NCBI RefSeq assembly: GCF_905196875.1
Contig: NZ_CAJJWO010000007.1
Span: forward strand, 1-64,000
DNA length: 64,000 bases
DNA from: an uncultured Parabacteroides sp.
GTDB taxonomy: Bacteria; Bacteroidota; Bacteroidia; Bacteroidales; Tannerellaceae
Direction: 5' to 3'
Shown: positions 52,823 through 61,332 of the stretch, one piece after another
Position numbering within the stretch: the stretch's first letter is position 1
Layout of the letters: each line of letters opens with the position of its first letter
Translations under genes and position numbers: made by a program
The notes under the pieces: generated by a model
Told to the model about the DNA's origin: nothing
Database searches by the model: none
The model's input: the letters and a program-made list of their open reading frames with translations, nothing else

Positions 52823-54826
52823 TTATCCATTCATCGAAGCCAGGAACTCCATATTGTCATAAGTCTGTTCCATACGTTTCTTTACAAACTCCATTGCTTC
52901 GAGTGAGTTCATATCTGACAAGTACTTACGAAGAATCCACATACGGTTCAATGTACTTTCATCCTGCAACAGATCGTCGCGACGGGTACTTGAAGCTGTA
53001 ATATCGACAGCCGGATAAACACGTTTGTTTGACAATTTACGGTCCAACTGCAGCTCCATATTACCTGTACCTTTAAATTCTTCGAAGATCACATCATCCA
53101 TCTTAGAACCAGTTTCAGTCAATGCCGTTGCCAGGATTGTCAAGCTACCGCCATTTTCAATATTACGGGCAGCACCGAAGAAACGCTTAGGTTTCTGCAA
53201 TGCATTGGCATCCACACCACCGGAAAGAACCTTACCAGATGCAGGCTGAACAGTATTATATGCACGTGCAAGACGTGTTATAGAATCTAACAAGATGACT
53301 ACATCATGACCACATTCCACCATACGTTTAGCCTTGTTCAATACAATCTCTGCAATCTTTACGTGGCGTTCTGCCGGTTCGTCGAAAGTAGAAGCGATAA
53401 CTTCCGCATCGACACTACGGGCCATATCCGTTACTTCTTCCGGACGTTCATCGATCAACAAGACGATCATATATACTTCCGGATGGTTGGCTGCAATTGC
53501 ATTAGCAATATCTTTCAGCAACATTGTCTTACCAGTCTTGGGCTGTGCCACAATCAGACCACGCTGTCCTTTACCGATCGGAGAGAACAGATCGACTACA
53601 CGAACGGAAATATTATCATTCACCTTCGGAGCCTTACGTGCCGTAAGCATGAATTTTTCATCCGGGAAAAGTGGAGTCAGGTGATCGAAAGGAACGCGGT
53701 CGCGCACTTCTTCCGGCGAACGCCCATTGATCTTATCTACTTTTACCAGCGGGAAATATTTTTCACCTTCCTTCGGAGGACGAATGGCACCTTCCACCAC
53801 ATCACCGGTCTTCAAACCAAATAACTTGATCTGGGACTGCGATACATAAATATCATCCGGAGATGTCAGGTAGTTATAATCTGAAGAACGTAGGAAACCA
53901 TAACCATCCTGCATCATTTCCAATACACCAGTACCTATCAGGATACCGTCAAATTCGTATTGCTTTTCCTGCTGTGCATTATTGTTACGTTGATTGCTAT
54001 GGTTATTTTGATTATTCTGGTTGTTCTGTCTGTTATTAGGACGAGGTGTATTTTGTTGCTGTGGTTGCGGAGCCGCTTCCTTTTCAGGTTGGGCTGCTTT
54101 TTCCTGTGGTTGTGGCTTAGCCGGTGAAGGAGAGAACGGGAAGAGCTGATCGAGAACCGACTTTGTATCAGGATGTCTGAATACAACTCTTTTAGGTTCA
54201 TTTTCCGGAACCGGAGCATCACTGGCAGGAGTTTCAACCGGAACTGCGGGCACTTCAGGAACTGCTTCTACAACAGGTAATTCTTCAGGAGCTCCTTCTA
54301 CCACAACAGGTGGTAATAAAGGTTTCTCTACTGCTGGAACTTCTGCTACAACAGGCTGAGGTGTTTTTGATACTTTTACTTCGTCCGCATCATTAGCTGG
54401 AGCAACTGCACCGGCTACCTTTTCTTTTTTCTCTATACGAACTCTTTTTTTACGCTCAGGTTGTTCCTTCTTTTCTGCAGCAACAGCTACTTTCTTTTCT
54501 TCTACAGGTTTTACCACTTCGGGAGCCGGAGTCGTTGCTACTTCCGGTTTTGCCGCTTTCACTTTACTTTCGGCCTTAGGAGCTTTAGCAGCCGCCGTTT
54601 TAGAAGGTTTCTTCGCTTTCGTCTGCTTTTCAGCTTTCTTAGCTTCTTTTTCTTTCTCCTTTTCAGCCTGTAGACCTGCATAAGAGATAGCCTGTTCATC
54701 AAGAATACGATAAACAAGTTCTTCTTTTTTCAAAGAACTTATTTTCTTAATTCCTAACTCTTCCGCTATACTTTGCAATTCAGGAAGGAGTTTTTCATTT
54801 AGTTCTAGAATGTTATATTTCTGCAT
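52823..54826 (-). CDS. rho: Transcription termination factor Rho with a long disordered insert
   Basis: The 667-residue protein has an N-terminal Rho_N helix domain (1-48), a roughly 240-residue low-complexity insert (about 50-290; first Lys/Ala/Pro/Glu rich, then QNNQNNQNN-type), the cold-shock-like RNA-binding domain (about 292-365; DGYGFLRSSDYNYL) and the RecA-like ATPase (Walker A QPKTGKTMLLK, Walker B VVILLDSITRLARA, Q-loop and R-loop regions). E. coli Rho is about 420 residues, so the insert explains the extra length. Bacteroides Rho inserts of this kind have been reported to drive condensate formation. The gene is transcribed alone, convergent with the helicase gene. Confidence 0.97.
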   Translation of the reverse strand: MQKYNILELNEKLLPELQSIAEELGIKKISSLKKEELVYRILDEQAISYAGLQAEKEKEKEAKKAEKQTKAKKPSKTAAAKAPKAESKVKAAKPEVATTPAPEVVKPVEEKKVAVAAEKKEQPERKKRVRIEKKEKVAGAVAPANDADEVKVSKTPQPVVAEVPAVEKPLLPPVVVEGAPEELPVVEAVPEVPAVPVETPASDAPVPENEPKRVVFRHPDTKSVLDQLFPFSPSPAKPQPQEKAAQPEKEAAPQPQQQNTPRPNNRQNNQNNQNNHSNQRNNNAQQEKQYEFDGILIGTGVLEMMQDGYGFLRSSDYNYLTSPDDIYVSQSQIKLFGLKTGDVVEGAIRPPKEGEKYFPLVKVDKINGRSPEEVRDRVPFDHLTPLFPDEKFMLTARKAPKVNDNISVRVVDLFSPIGKGQRGLIVAQPKTGKTMLLKDIANAIAANHPEVYMIVLLIDERPEEVTDMARSVDAEVIASTFDEPAERHVKIAEIVLNKAKRMVECGHDVVILLDSITRLARAYNTVQPASGKVLSGGVDANALQKPKRFFGAARNIENGGSLTILATALTETGSKMDDVIFEEFKGTGNMELQLDRKLSNKRVYPAVDITASSTRRDDLLQDESTLNRMWILRKYLSDMNSLEAMEFVKKRMEQTYDNMEFLASMNG

Positions 54827-55018
54827 ATTGAGAAGTGAGTAATAAAAACGGATACACGATCAAAGAATGTACAATACGTGCTTACCGCTATCATTGTATC
54901 TTAATAGTTTTTGATAATAAATAAATCTTTCTTGTAAAAAACCGGATTGTTTAGCTAATTTGAATCATTAGTAACACATCTGCGGAGTAAATCTTTGCAA
55001 ATGTAAGAACATTTTTAG

Positions 55019-56359
55019 TTATTCTATTATTTTTGTCGAAAAAAAATTCACAACCAGCACACTCTTAGTCTCTTTATTGATACAAAAGCGATTATCGGAG
55101 CGCTCTCCTACAATCCAGAGAATGTTTTCGCCGCTACACAAAAGCCATGCCTGCTCTTTATCGATACGGCTGAATTTATGATCCGAAAAATAATCGCTCA
55201 ACTTCTTACGACCTTTCATTCCAAAAGGAATAAACCAGTCTCCCTCTTTCCATTTACGAAGTGTCAGGGGGAAAGAGAGTTTGTCGTAATCAAAATAAGC
55301 GATATGTTTATCCTTTCGGATATTGAAGTCACTATTAATAACAATCCTCTGGAAAGAAAGTTCAATAGGACCATTCCAGATATCTTCCAGGACATCGGCG
55401 GCGGTAAAGGTATATTCCTGTGTTTCTTCCTCACCGACCGGAGAAAGTAACAGGTATTCGCGGTCTTTCAGCAACCGGTATTCCGGTGAATAAAACATCT
55501 TACCGGATTCTTTTGTCAGCGAACGAAATATATCATCGGCAACCTGTCGGGTAAAACCATACGGTTTCAGCAATTCGAAAAGGATAGTTGCAGGCGAAGG
55601 ATAGTCCATCAACCGGGCTATCGGAATACGTTCCCCCTCCTCTACCAATTGTCTGCGGGCTTCTTCCATTACAGACAGATAGATGGCTTCCGTTTCAGCC
55701 AGGTGATCGGCTGTACGTGCAATAGAAGTCTTTACGGAAGGATTCAACTCTTCCAACAAAGGAAGTACGCGAAGACGGATAAAATTACGTGTATAGGCAT
55801 CCGACAGGTTCGTGCTGTCGGTTACGTATGACAGATGCTGCTCTTCCAGCCACGCCAATATCTCACTACGGCTGACTGTCAGCAAAGGACGTACCACATT
55901 ACCATTCTTCGGACGGATACCTCCAAGTCCACGAATACCTGTACCACGGATCAGATTTAACAGGACAGTCTCCACACTATCATCACGATGATGGGCAACT
56001 GCGATAGCTTGTGCACCCAGACGGTTCCGCATTTCCTCAAACCAGTTATAACGCAATTCGCGGGCAGCCATCTCGATGGAAAGGCTGTGTTCGGCGGCAT
56101 AAACTGTTGTATCAAAATCTATCTTATGGAAAGGAACCCCCAAGCCACGAGCTGTTTCCCTGGCAAATTCTTCATCGCGGACAGACTCGTCACCGCGCAG
56201 ATAGAAATTACAATGCAACGCAATGCAGGTATAATCGAGTTGTACCAGCAAATTCAACAAAGCGACCGAATCGGCTCCTCCGCTGAATCCGACCAGAACG
56301 GGAGCGTCACCGGCCAGCAACTGCTGTTTCTCTATGTATGCACGAACGATATTCCTCAT
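55019..56359 (-). CDS. tilS: tRNA(Ile)-lysidine synthase
   Basis: The 446-residue protein has the PP-loop ATP pyrophosphatase motif GFSGGADSVALLNL (about 23-36), HCNFYLRGDESVRDEEF, VAHHRDDSVETVLLNLIRG and the C-terminal TilS domains (about 365-440; RKWKEGDWFIPFGMKGRKKL). It converts C34 of the AUA-reading tRNA-Ile to lysidine, which changes both charging and decoding. It is last in the minus-strand cluster aspS, nif3-like, zinc ribbon, tilS. A hairpin separates it from the zinc ribbon gene. Confidence 0.95.
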   Translation of the reverse strand: MRNIVRAYIEKQQLLAGDAPVLVGFSGGADSVALLNLLVQLDYTCIALHCNFYLRGDESVRDEEFARETARGLGVPFHKIDFDTTVYAAEHSLSIEMAARELRYNWFEEMRNRLGAQAIAVAHHRDDSVETVLLNLIRGTGIRGLGGIRPKNGNVVRPLLTVSRSEILAWLEEQHLSYVTDSTNLSDAYTRNFIRLRVLPLLEELNPSVKTSIARTADHLAETEAIYLSVMEEARRQLVEEGERIPIARLMDYPSPATILFELLKPYGFTRQVADDIFRSLTKESGKMFYSPEYRLLKDREYLLLSPVGEEETQEYTFTAADVLEDIWNGPIELSFQRIVINSDFNIRKDKHIAYFDYDKLSFPLTLRKWKEGDWFIPFGMKGRKKLSDYFSDHKFSRIDKEQAWLLCSGENILWIVGERSDNRFCINKETKSVLVVNFFSTKIIE

Positions 56360-56374
56360 TTACCATATAAAATT

Positions 56375-56414
56375 ATGGCTTTAGCCAAACATATCATATT
56401 TCAGCTAAAGCCAT
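56375..56414. terminator. Terminator-like hairpin between the zinc ribbon gene and tilS
   Basis: ATGGCTTTAGC (56375-56385) pairs perfectly with GCTAAAGCCAT (56404-56414). On the minus strand AATTTTA follows; on the plus strand AAGCTTTTTATTT follows. It lies 26 bases after the zinc ribbon stop and 15 bases before tilS, so it may reduce read-through into tilS. Confidence 0.65.
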
Positions 56415-56440
56415 AAGCTTTTTATTTACTGTGTCAGTAT

Positions 56441-57205
56441 TTATTCTTCTACACCAGCCAGTTCCGGGTCGATCATGATACGTCCGCAATATTCGCAAAC
56501 GATCACTTTCTTACGCAACTTGATATCCATCTGCTTCTGGGGCGGGATCTTGTTGAAACAACCACCACAGGCATCACGTTGGATATAAACAACAGCCAAA
56601 CCGTTACGTGCACCCTTACGGATACGTTTGAATGCAGTAAGCAAACGCGGTTCAATTGTAGTTTCCAGCTTTTTAGCCTTTTCGCGCAGTCTTTCTTCTT
56701 CCTGCTTTGTTTCAGAAATAATTTCTTCCAATTCGCTCTTCTTCTGAACAAGGTCAGCCTTACGGCCGTCCAATCTTTCAGTCAACTGAGCAATCTCTTC
56801 TTTCTTATGATTTATCGACTCACCGAATTCGCGGATCTTCTTTTCAGAAAACTCGATTTCAAGCCCCTGGAATTCGATTTCTTTTGACAAGTTATCAAAT
56901 TCGCGGTTATTGCGCACGTTATCCAGTTGCGATTTATATCTCTCGATCAGACCGGTAGACTCAGTGATTCTGTGTTTCTGTTCAACAACAGCATTCTCAT
57001 AATCCTGGATCTCCGCCTGATAGTTCTGAAGACGGGTTTCCAATCCTGCGATCTCATCTTCCAAGTCCTGAACTTCCAGGGGAAGCTCTCCACGAAGCGT
57101 TTTGATCTTATCAATTTCAGTCATCATCGTCTGAAGTTGATACAGCGTAGAAAGCTTTTCTTCAACTGTATACTCTTTTTCAGCTGATTGTTTATCTGTA
57201 GCCAT
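56441..57205 (-). CDS. Coiled-coil protein with a C-terminal zinc ribbon (DUF164-like)
   Basis: The 254-residue protein has a long coiled coil (about 15-185, for example LEDEIAGLETRLQNYQAEIQ) followed by a C-terminal four-cysteine zinc ribbon: CGGC near residue 213 and CEYCG near 238. It matches the widespread zinc ribbon family whose structures show a helical hairpin plus ribbon, suggested to bind nucleic acid or act as a chaperone-like scaffold; its function is not established. It starts 1 base after the Nif3-like gene ends, a linkage common in Bacteroidetes. Confidence 0.9.
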   Translation of the reverse strand: MATDKQSAEKEYTVEEKLSTLYQLQTMMTEIDKIKTLRGELPLEVQDLEDEIAGLETRLQNYQAEIQDYENAVVEQKHRITESTGLIERYKSQLDNVRNNREFDNLSKEIEFQGLEIEFSEKKIREFGESINHKKEEIAQLTERLDGRKADLVQKKSELEEIISETKQEEERLREKAKKLETTIEPRLLTAFKRIRKGARNGLAVVYIQRDACGGCFNKIPPQKQMDIKLRKKVIVCEYCGRIMIDPELAGVEE

Positions 57206-57206
57206 T

Positions 57207-58304
57207 CTATAAATATTTTACCGGGTTTGAATTAACATTCGAAAAATGTACGGCAAAGGTAGGGAATTTTTTCGATATTATGTTATAAAAGATGTCTTTT
57301 GTACATACTTCAGACTCATAATGGCCTATTACAGCCAGCAATATACGGTCTTCGACATCGTAAAAGTCATTGTATTTAGCTTCTCCGGTGATGAATACAT
57401 CCGCCCCGTAGGCGATTGCATCTTTTACCAGAAAAGCACCGCTGCCACCACATAGTGCAACCTCGCGTATCGGCTTACCTGTAAAGGCTGAATGCTTTAC
57501 GCAACCAACCTGGAACAGGTCTTTTATCCGTTGCAGGAAATTCAGTTCGTCCTCTTCCTCCGGCAACTCTCCCACTACACCGGAACCAACCTGATCCCAG
57601 GTGTTATTCAACGGGTAGAAATCGAAAACCGGTTCTTCATACGGATGAACGGAAAGCAAGGCACGGGTAATGGTCGATTTGCGGAAAGCAGGCAATATCG
57701 TTTCGATACGTATCTCACGCTCTACGTGCACCTCTCCCACTTCGCCACAAAACGGATTCGTACCCTCGCCGGCACGGAAAGTACCCTGGCCTGCCAGATT
57801 AAAACTGCACGAGTCGTAAGCCCCAACCGTTCCGGCACCGGCATTGAACAAAGTCGTCCGTACCAGTTCCGCATATGCTTCGGGTACGAAAGTAACCAGT
57901 TTCAGCAAGGCGCCTTTTTGCGGGCTCAGTACACGTACATTTTCCAGTCCGATCAGTTCGGCCAGGCGGAAGTTAACACCTCCGGCAGCATTATCGAGGT
58001 TGGTATGGGCGGCATAGATCACCAGATCGTATTTGCATGCCTTTATCATACACCGCTCGATATAACTGGAACCTGTCAATGATTTGAATGCTTTGAAGGC
58101 TAAAGGATGATGAGAAATGATCAGATTACAACCCATCTCTATTGCCTCGTCGACCACCTCTTCGGTCACATCGAGACAAAGCAGCACACCTGTGGCAGGC
58201 TGATTTACATCACCCACCTGTACACCTGTATTGTCCCAGCTTTCCTGCAAGGGTAGCGGAGCGTATTGCTCTATTTCTTTCAAAACATCCTTTATCCGTA
58301 GCAT
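57207..58304 (-). CDS. Nif3-like dinuclear metal-centre protein
   Basis: The 365-residue protein has the family metal-ligand motifs: ESWDNTGVQVGD (about 21-32), LIISHHPLAFK with the paired His (about 62-72), AHTNLDNA near residue 99, and the C-terminal GHYESE motif. The central insert (about 135-225) is the PII-like domain found in the longer YqfO-type members. It is often labelled GTP cyclohydrolase 1 type 2 homologue, but the physiological reaction is unsettled. It is encoded between aspS (12 bases) and the zinc ribbon gene (1 base), so it is certainly in the same operon. Confidence 0.93.
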   Translation of the reverse strand: MLRIKDVLKEIEQYAPLPLQESWDNTGVQVGDVNQPATGVLLCLDVTEEVVDEAIEMGCNLIISHHPLAFKAFKSLTGSSYIERCMIKACKYDLVIYAAHTNLDNAAGGVNFRLAELIGLENVRVLSPQKGALLKLVTFVPEAYAELVRTTLFNAGAGTVGAYDSCSFNLAGQGTFRAGEGTNPFCGEVGEVHVEREIRIETILPAFRKSTITRALLSVHPYEEPVFDFYPLNNTWDQVGSGVVGELPEEEDELNFLQRIKDLFQVGCVKHSAFTGKPIREVALCGGSGAFLVKDAIAYGADVFITGEAKYNDFYDVEDRILLAVIGHYESEVCTKDIFYNIISKKFPTFAVHFSNVNSNPVKYL

Positions 58305-58316
58305 ATAGATTTCTTT

Positions 58317-60074
58317 TTATTCCTTTACGTCTACCTTCAGGCACAACTCATCCAGCTGCACGTCGTCGATCACTGACGGAGCATCGAGCATGACATCGCG
58401 GCCTGAGTTATTTTTTGGGAAAGCAATACAGTCGCGGATAGAATCGAGGCCGGCAAACAGAGACACCCAACGATCCAAACCATAAGCCAGACCGCCATGA
58501 GGAGGCGCCCCGTATTTGAATGCGTTCATCAGGAAGCCGAACTGAGACTGCGCTCTTTCTTCGGTGAATCCCAGCAATTGAAACATTTTATCCTGCAATT
58601 TGCTGTCGTGGATACGGATAGAACCTCCACCCACTTCAACGCCATTGATAACCATATCGTAAGCATTGGCACGTACGGCACCGGTATCACTATCCAGCAA
58701 CGGAATATCTTCCGGTTTCGGAGAAGTGAACGGATGGTGCATAGCATAGAAACGCTGATCTTCTTCGCTCCACTCAAACAGCGGGAAGTCGATTACCCAC
58801 AGGCATACGAATTTATTCTTATCGCGCAGACCTAACTGACCAGCTACTTCAAGACGCAATTCGCAAAGTTGTTTGCGGGTCTTCATCACACTGTCGCCCG
58901 AAAGGATCAGGATCAGATCACCCGGTTTTGCACCGAAAGCGTCCTTCATCTGCTGCAATGTTTCCTGTGTATAGAACTTGTCTACGCTCGATTTCACATT
59001 ACCATCGGCTTCCACGCGGGCATATACCATCCCCTTCGCTCCTACCTGCGGACGTTTAACGAAATCAGTCAGCGCATCCAGCTGTTTACGTGTATAGCTT
59101 GCTGCACCTTCCACACAGATACCGCCAACATAAGCAGCATCATCGAATACGGAGAAGCCATGACCTTTCATAATATCCATCAGTTCAACGAACTTCATGT
59201 CGAAACGCAGGTCGGGCTTATCGCTACCATAATATTTCATTGCGTCGTGCCAGGTCATGCGCTGGAACGGCTCTTTGATTTCAACATTACGGATTACCTT
59301 GAAGAGGTGTTTTGCCATACCTTCGAAGATATTCAGCACATCTTCCTGTTCAACAAAACTCATTTCGCAGTCGATCTGTGTAAATTCCGGCTGACGGTCG
59401 GCACGCAGGTCTTCGTCGCGGAAACATTTTACGATCTGGAAATAACGGTCGAAGCCGGAAACCATCAGCAACTGCTTCAAAGTCTGAGGCGACTGCGGCA
59501 ATGCATAGAACTGTCCAGGGTTCATACGTGAAGGAACAACGAAGTCGCGTGCACCTTCCGGTGTAGAGTTTACAAGAACCGGTGTTTCCACTTCCAGAAA
59601 ACCTTGTTTATCCAGATAGTTACGAACTTCGAAAGCCATGCGATGACGCAGTTCCAAATTTGCACGAACAGCATTACGACGCAAATCCAGATAACGATAT
59701 TTCATACGTAGGTCATCTCCTCCGTCCGTATCATCTTCAATAGTAAAAGGAGGCGTTACGGCAGCATTCAGGATATTCAGTTCTGAAACAATCAGTTCAA
59801 TTTCGCCTGTCGGGATATTATTGTTCTTACTTGAACGTTCTCTTACTGTTCCTGTAACCTGAATCACATACTCACGTCCCAGCTTGTTTGCCTTTTCACA
59901 AAGCGCGGCATCTACTTCCTGGTTAAACACCAGTTGAGTTATACCATAACGATCACGGAGGTCGACAAATGTCATACCGCCCATCTTACGAGTTTTCTGC
60001 ACCCATCCGGCCAATGTAACCACCAGGCCTTCGTCTGCCAGGCGCAAGTTTCCACAAGTTCTTGTTCTATACAT
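58317..60074 (-). CDS. aspS: Aspartyl-tRNA synthetase
   Basis: The 585-residue class II synthetase has an N-terminal OB-fold anticodon domain (1-105; VTLAGWVQKTRKMGGMTFVD), motif 2 FRDEDLRADRQPEFTQID (about 218-235), a bacterial GAD insertion (about 285-410) and motif 3 GLAYGLDRWV (about 530-539). The GAD domain marks the bacterial AspRS type. Bacteroidetes have GlnRS (26303) as well, but whether this AspRS also charges tRNA-Asn cannot be told from the window. It is first in the operon with the Nif3-like, zinc ribbon and tilS genes. Confidence 0.97.
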   Translation of the reverse strand: MYRTRTCGNLRLADEGLVVTLAGWVQKTRKMGGMTFVDLRDRYGITQLVFNQEVDAALCEKANKLGREYVIQVTGTVRERSSKNNNIPTGEIELIVSELNILNAAVTPPFTIEDDTDGGDDLRMKYRYLDLRRNAVRANLELRHRMAFEVRNYLDKQGFLEVETPVLVNSTPEGARDFVVPSRMNPGQFYALPQSPQTLKQLLMVSGFDRYFQIVKCFRDEDLRADRQPEFTQIDCEMSFVEQEDVLNIFEGMAKHLFKVIRNVEIKEPFQRMTWHDAMKYYGSDKPDLRFDMKFVELMDIMKGHGFSVFDDAAYVGGICVEGAASYTRKQLDALTDFVKRPQVGAKGMVYARVEADGNVKSSVDKFYTQETLQQMKDAFGAKPGDLILILSGDSVMKTRKQLCELRLEVAGQLGLRDKNKFVCLWVIDFPLFEWSEEDQRFYAMHHPFTSPKPEDIPLLDSDTGAVRANAYDMVINGVEVGGGSIRIHDSKLQDKMFQLLGFTEERAQSQFGFLMNAFKYGAPPHGGLAYGLDRWVSLFAGLDSIRDCIAFPKNNSGRDVMLDAPSVIDDVQLDELCLKVDVKE

Positions 60075-60171
60075 TTTAAATAAGATTTATCTGTTTTAAT
60101 TTCATAATTCAAAAGTATAAACAAAGTGTATCTGTAAAATACTATGATGTACTTTACGCGCAGTCGGTCTG

Positions 60172-60179
60172 CAAAGATA
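60172..60179 (-). promoter_or_regulatory. -7 box upstream of aspS
   Basis: The minus strand reads TATCTTTG, matching TAnnTTTG, 97 bases upstream of the start codon. No clear -33 box was found. Confidence 0.45.
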
Positions 60180-60314
60180 ATACTATATTCATTAACTGTA
60201 ATAATTTCATTGCAATTAAAAGGGAAGTACAATAAAATATAAAAGAGAAGAGGAAGCATTTATTAAGATAAAACAAAAAAGAGAACCAACAAATTCGTTG
60301 ATTCTCTTCTTTTG

Positions 60315-60389
60315 TCGGGGTACCAGGATTCGAACCTGGGACCCCCTGCTCCCAAAGCAGGTGCGCTAACCGGACTGCGCTACACCCCG
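60315..60389 (-). tRNA. tRNA-Pro (anticodon UGG)
   Basis: On the minus strand all four arms fold: acceptor CGGGGTG with TACCCCG, anticodon stem CCTGC/GCAGG around the loop TTTGGGA (anticodon TGG), and a T arm with GGTTCGAATCC. It is 75 bases with discriminator A; the 3' CCA is not encoded. It has its own promoter. Confidence 0.97.
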
Positions 60390-60420
60390 TTTTACAACCG
60401 CTTTATTGTCGATTGCGGTG

Positions 60421-60451
60421 CAAAGGTAAGCATTTATTTTTAACCACCAAA
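60421..60451 (-). promoter_or_regulatory. Promoter of the tRNA-Pro gene
   Basis: On the minus strand TTTG (60448-60451) and TACCTTTG (60421-60428) with exactly 19 bases between, 31 bases upstream of the tRNA 5' end. Confidence 0.8.
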
Positions 60452-60553
60452 TATTTCGTGTTTTTTTTAATTGATTACTTTCGCATCTGTTTTATTACCT
60501 CAACTAAAGGGAAAGGAGGAAAAGCAAAGGAAAGAAGAGATCATCAAACATGA

Positions 60554-60574
60554 ACATATTGCAAGACAATATGT
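60554..60574. repeat. Short inverted repeat upstream of the recombinase gene
   Basis: ACATATTG (60554-60561) and CAATATGT (60567-60574) with a 5-base spacer, 32 bases before the recombinase start. It could be an operator or a recombination half-site pair; no second copy was noticed in the window. Confidence 0.4.
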
Positions 60575-60606
60575 TATAATATAAACATATCAATATTGAA
60601 AATAGT

Positions 60607-61251
60607 ATGATAATTGCCTATACACGAACATATTCAAACAAGCAACAAAGTGACAATCAAAAAAATGCGATTGAACAATTTGCTATAAACAACAATATAA
60701 CTATAGACAAATGGCATAAAGATTCCCGTAGTACTTCTTCTCGTCATAAAAACAGGCTGGAAGAAATAATCAAAAGTATGGACGCCGGCGATACGCTGAT
60801 TGTGGCAGATGTTACCCGTTTAAGCCGAAAATTGATGGAAATTATGCATTTGATTTTGTTATGTATCGAAAAGAAAGTAACTCTTTACTGCCTTAAAGAA
60901 GGATACACTTTCGAAGATAATGTTGACAGCAAAACATTGGCATTTACTTTTGGGCTCGTTTCTGAAATTGAAAGTAAATTGATCTCAACCCGGACAAGAG
61001 AATCTCTGGAGATCAGCAGAAACAAAGGAACAGCCCTCGGACGACCGAAAGGAACTCCTAAAATGGATCACCTACTTGCACAGAAAGAACAGATTGAAAA
61101 GGAACTCAATGAAGAAAAAGCGACTTATGCCGAACTGGCAGAGTATTATCAGGTTTCATTAAGCAGTTTCAAAAATTTTGTAAGAAACAATATTAGTCCT
61201 ACGCTTCCCGGAAGAAAAAGAACCGGAAAGAAAAAGAAAAAAACTGACTAA
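60607..61251 (+). CDS. Serine recombinase of the Mpi/invertase type with an altered active site
   Basis: The 214-residue protein has the resolvase/invertase fold: the N-terminal strand IIAYTRTYSNKQQSDNQ (about 2-18), DTLIVADVTRLSRKLMEIM (about 61-79, with the conserved RLSR), an E-helix with FGLVSEIESKLISTRTRESL, and a C-terminal helix-turn-helix (ATYAELAEYYQVSLSSFKNF). Mpi-type enzymes of Bacteroidales invert promoters at many distant loci. Aligned to the usual RVSTxxQ, this protein reads RTYSNKQ: the nucleophile Ser position is Tyr, and a Ser lies one place later. It may be inactive or use a shifted residue. It stands alone between tRNA-Pro and a strong terminator. Confidence 0.88.
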   Translation: MIIAYTRTYSNKQQSDNQKNAIEQFAINNNITIDKWHKDSRSTSSRHKNRLEEIIKSMDAGDTLIVADVTRLSRKLMEIMHLILLCIEKKVTLYCLKEGYTFEDNVDSKTLAFTFGLVSEIESKLISTRTRESLEISRNKGTALGRPKGTPKMDHLLAQKEQIEKELNEEKATYAELAEYYQVSLSSFKNFVRNNISPTLPGRKRTGKKKKKTD

Positions 61252-61264
61252 TTAATTGATAAAT

Positions 61265-61319
61265 AAAAAGGGGAATTGAAAATAATCGACAGGCTTATAC
61301 TTTTTCAATTCCCCTTTTA
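61265..61319. terminator. Bidirectional terminator between the recombinase and acyl-CoA synthetase genes
   Basis: A long stem: AAAAGGGGAATTGAAAA (61266-61282) pairs with TTTTTCAATTCCCCTTTT (61301-61318), with A/T runs serving both convergent genes. Confidence 0.9.
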
Positions 61320-61332
61320 TTTTTTATTTATC

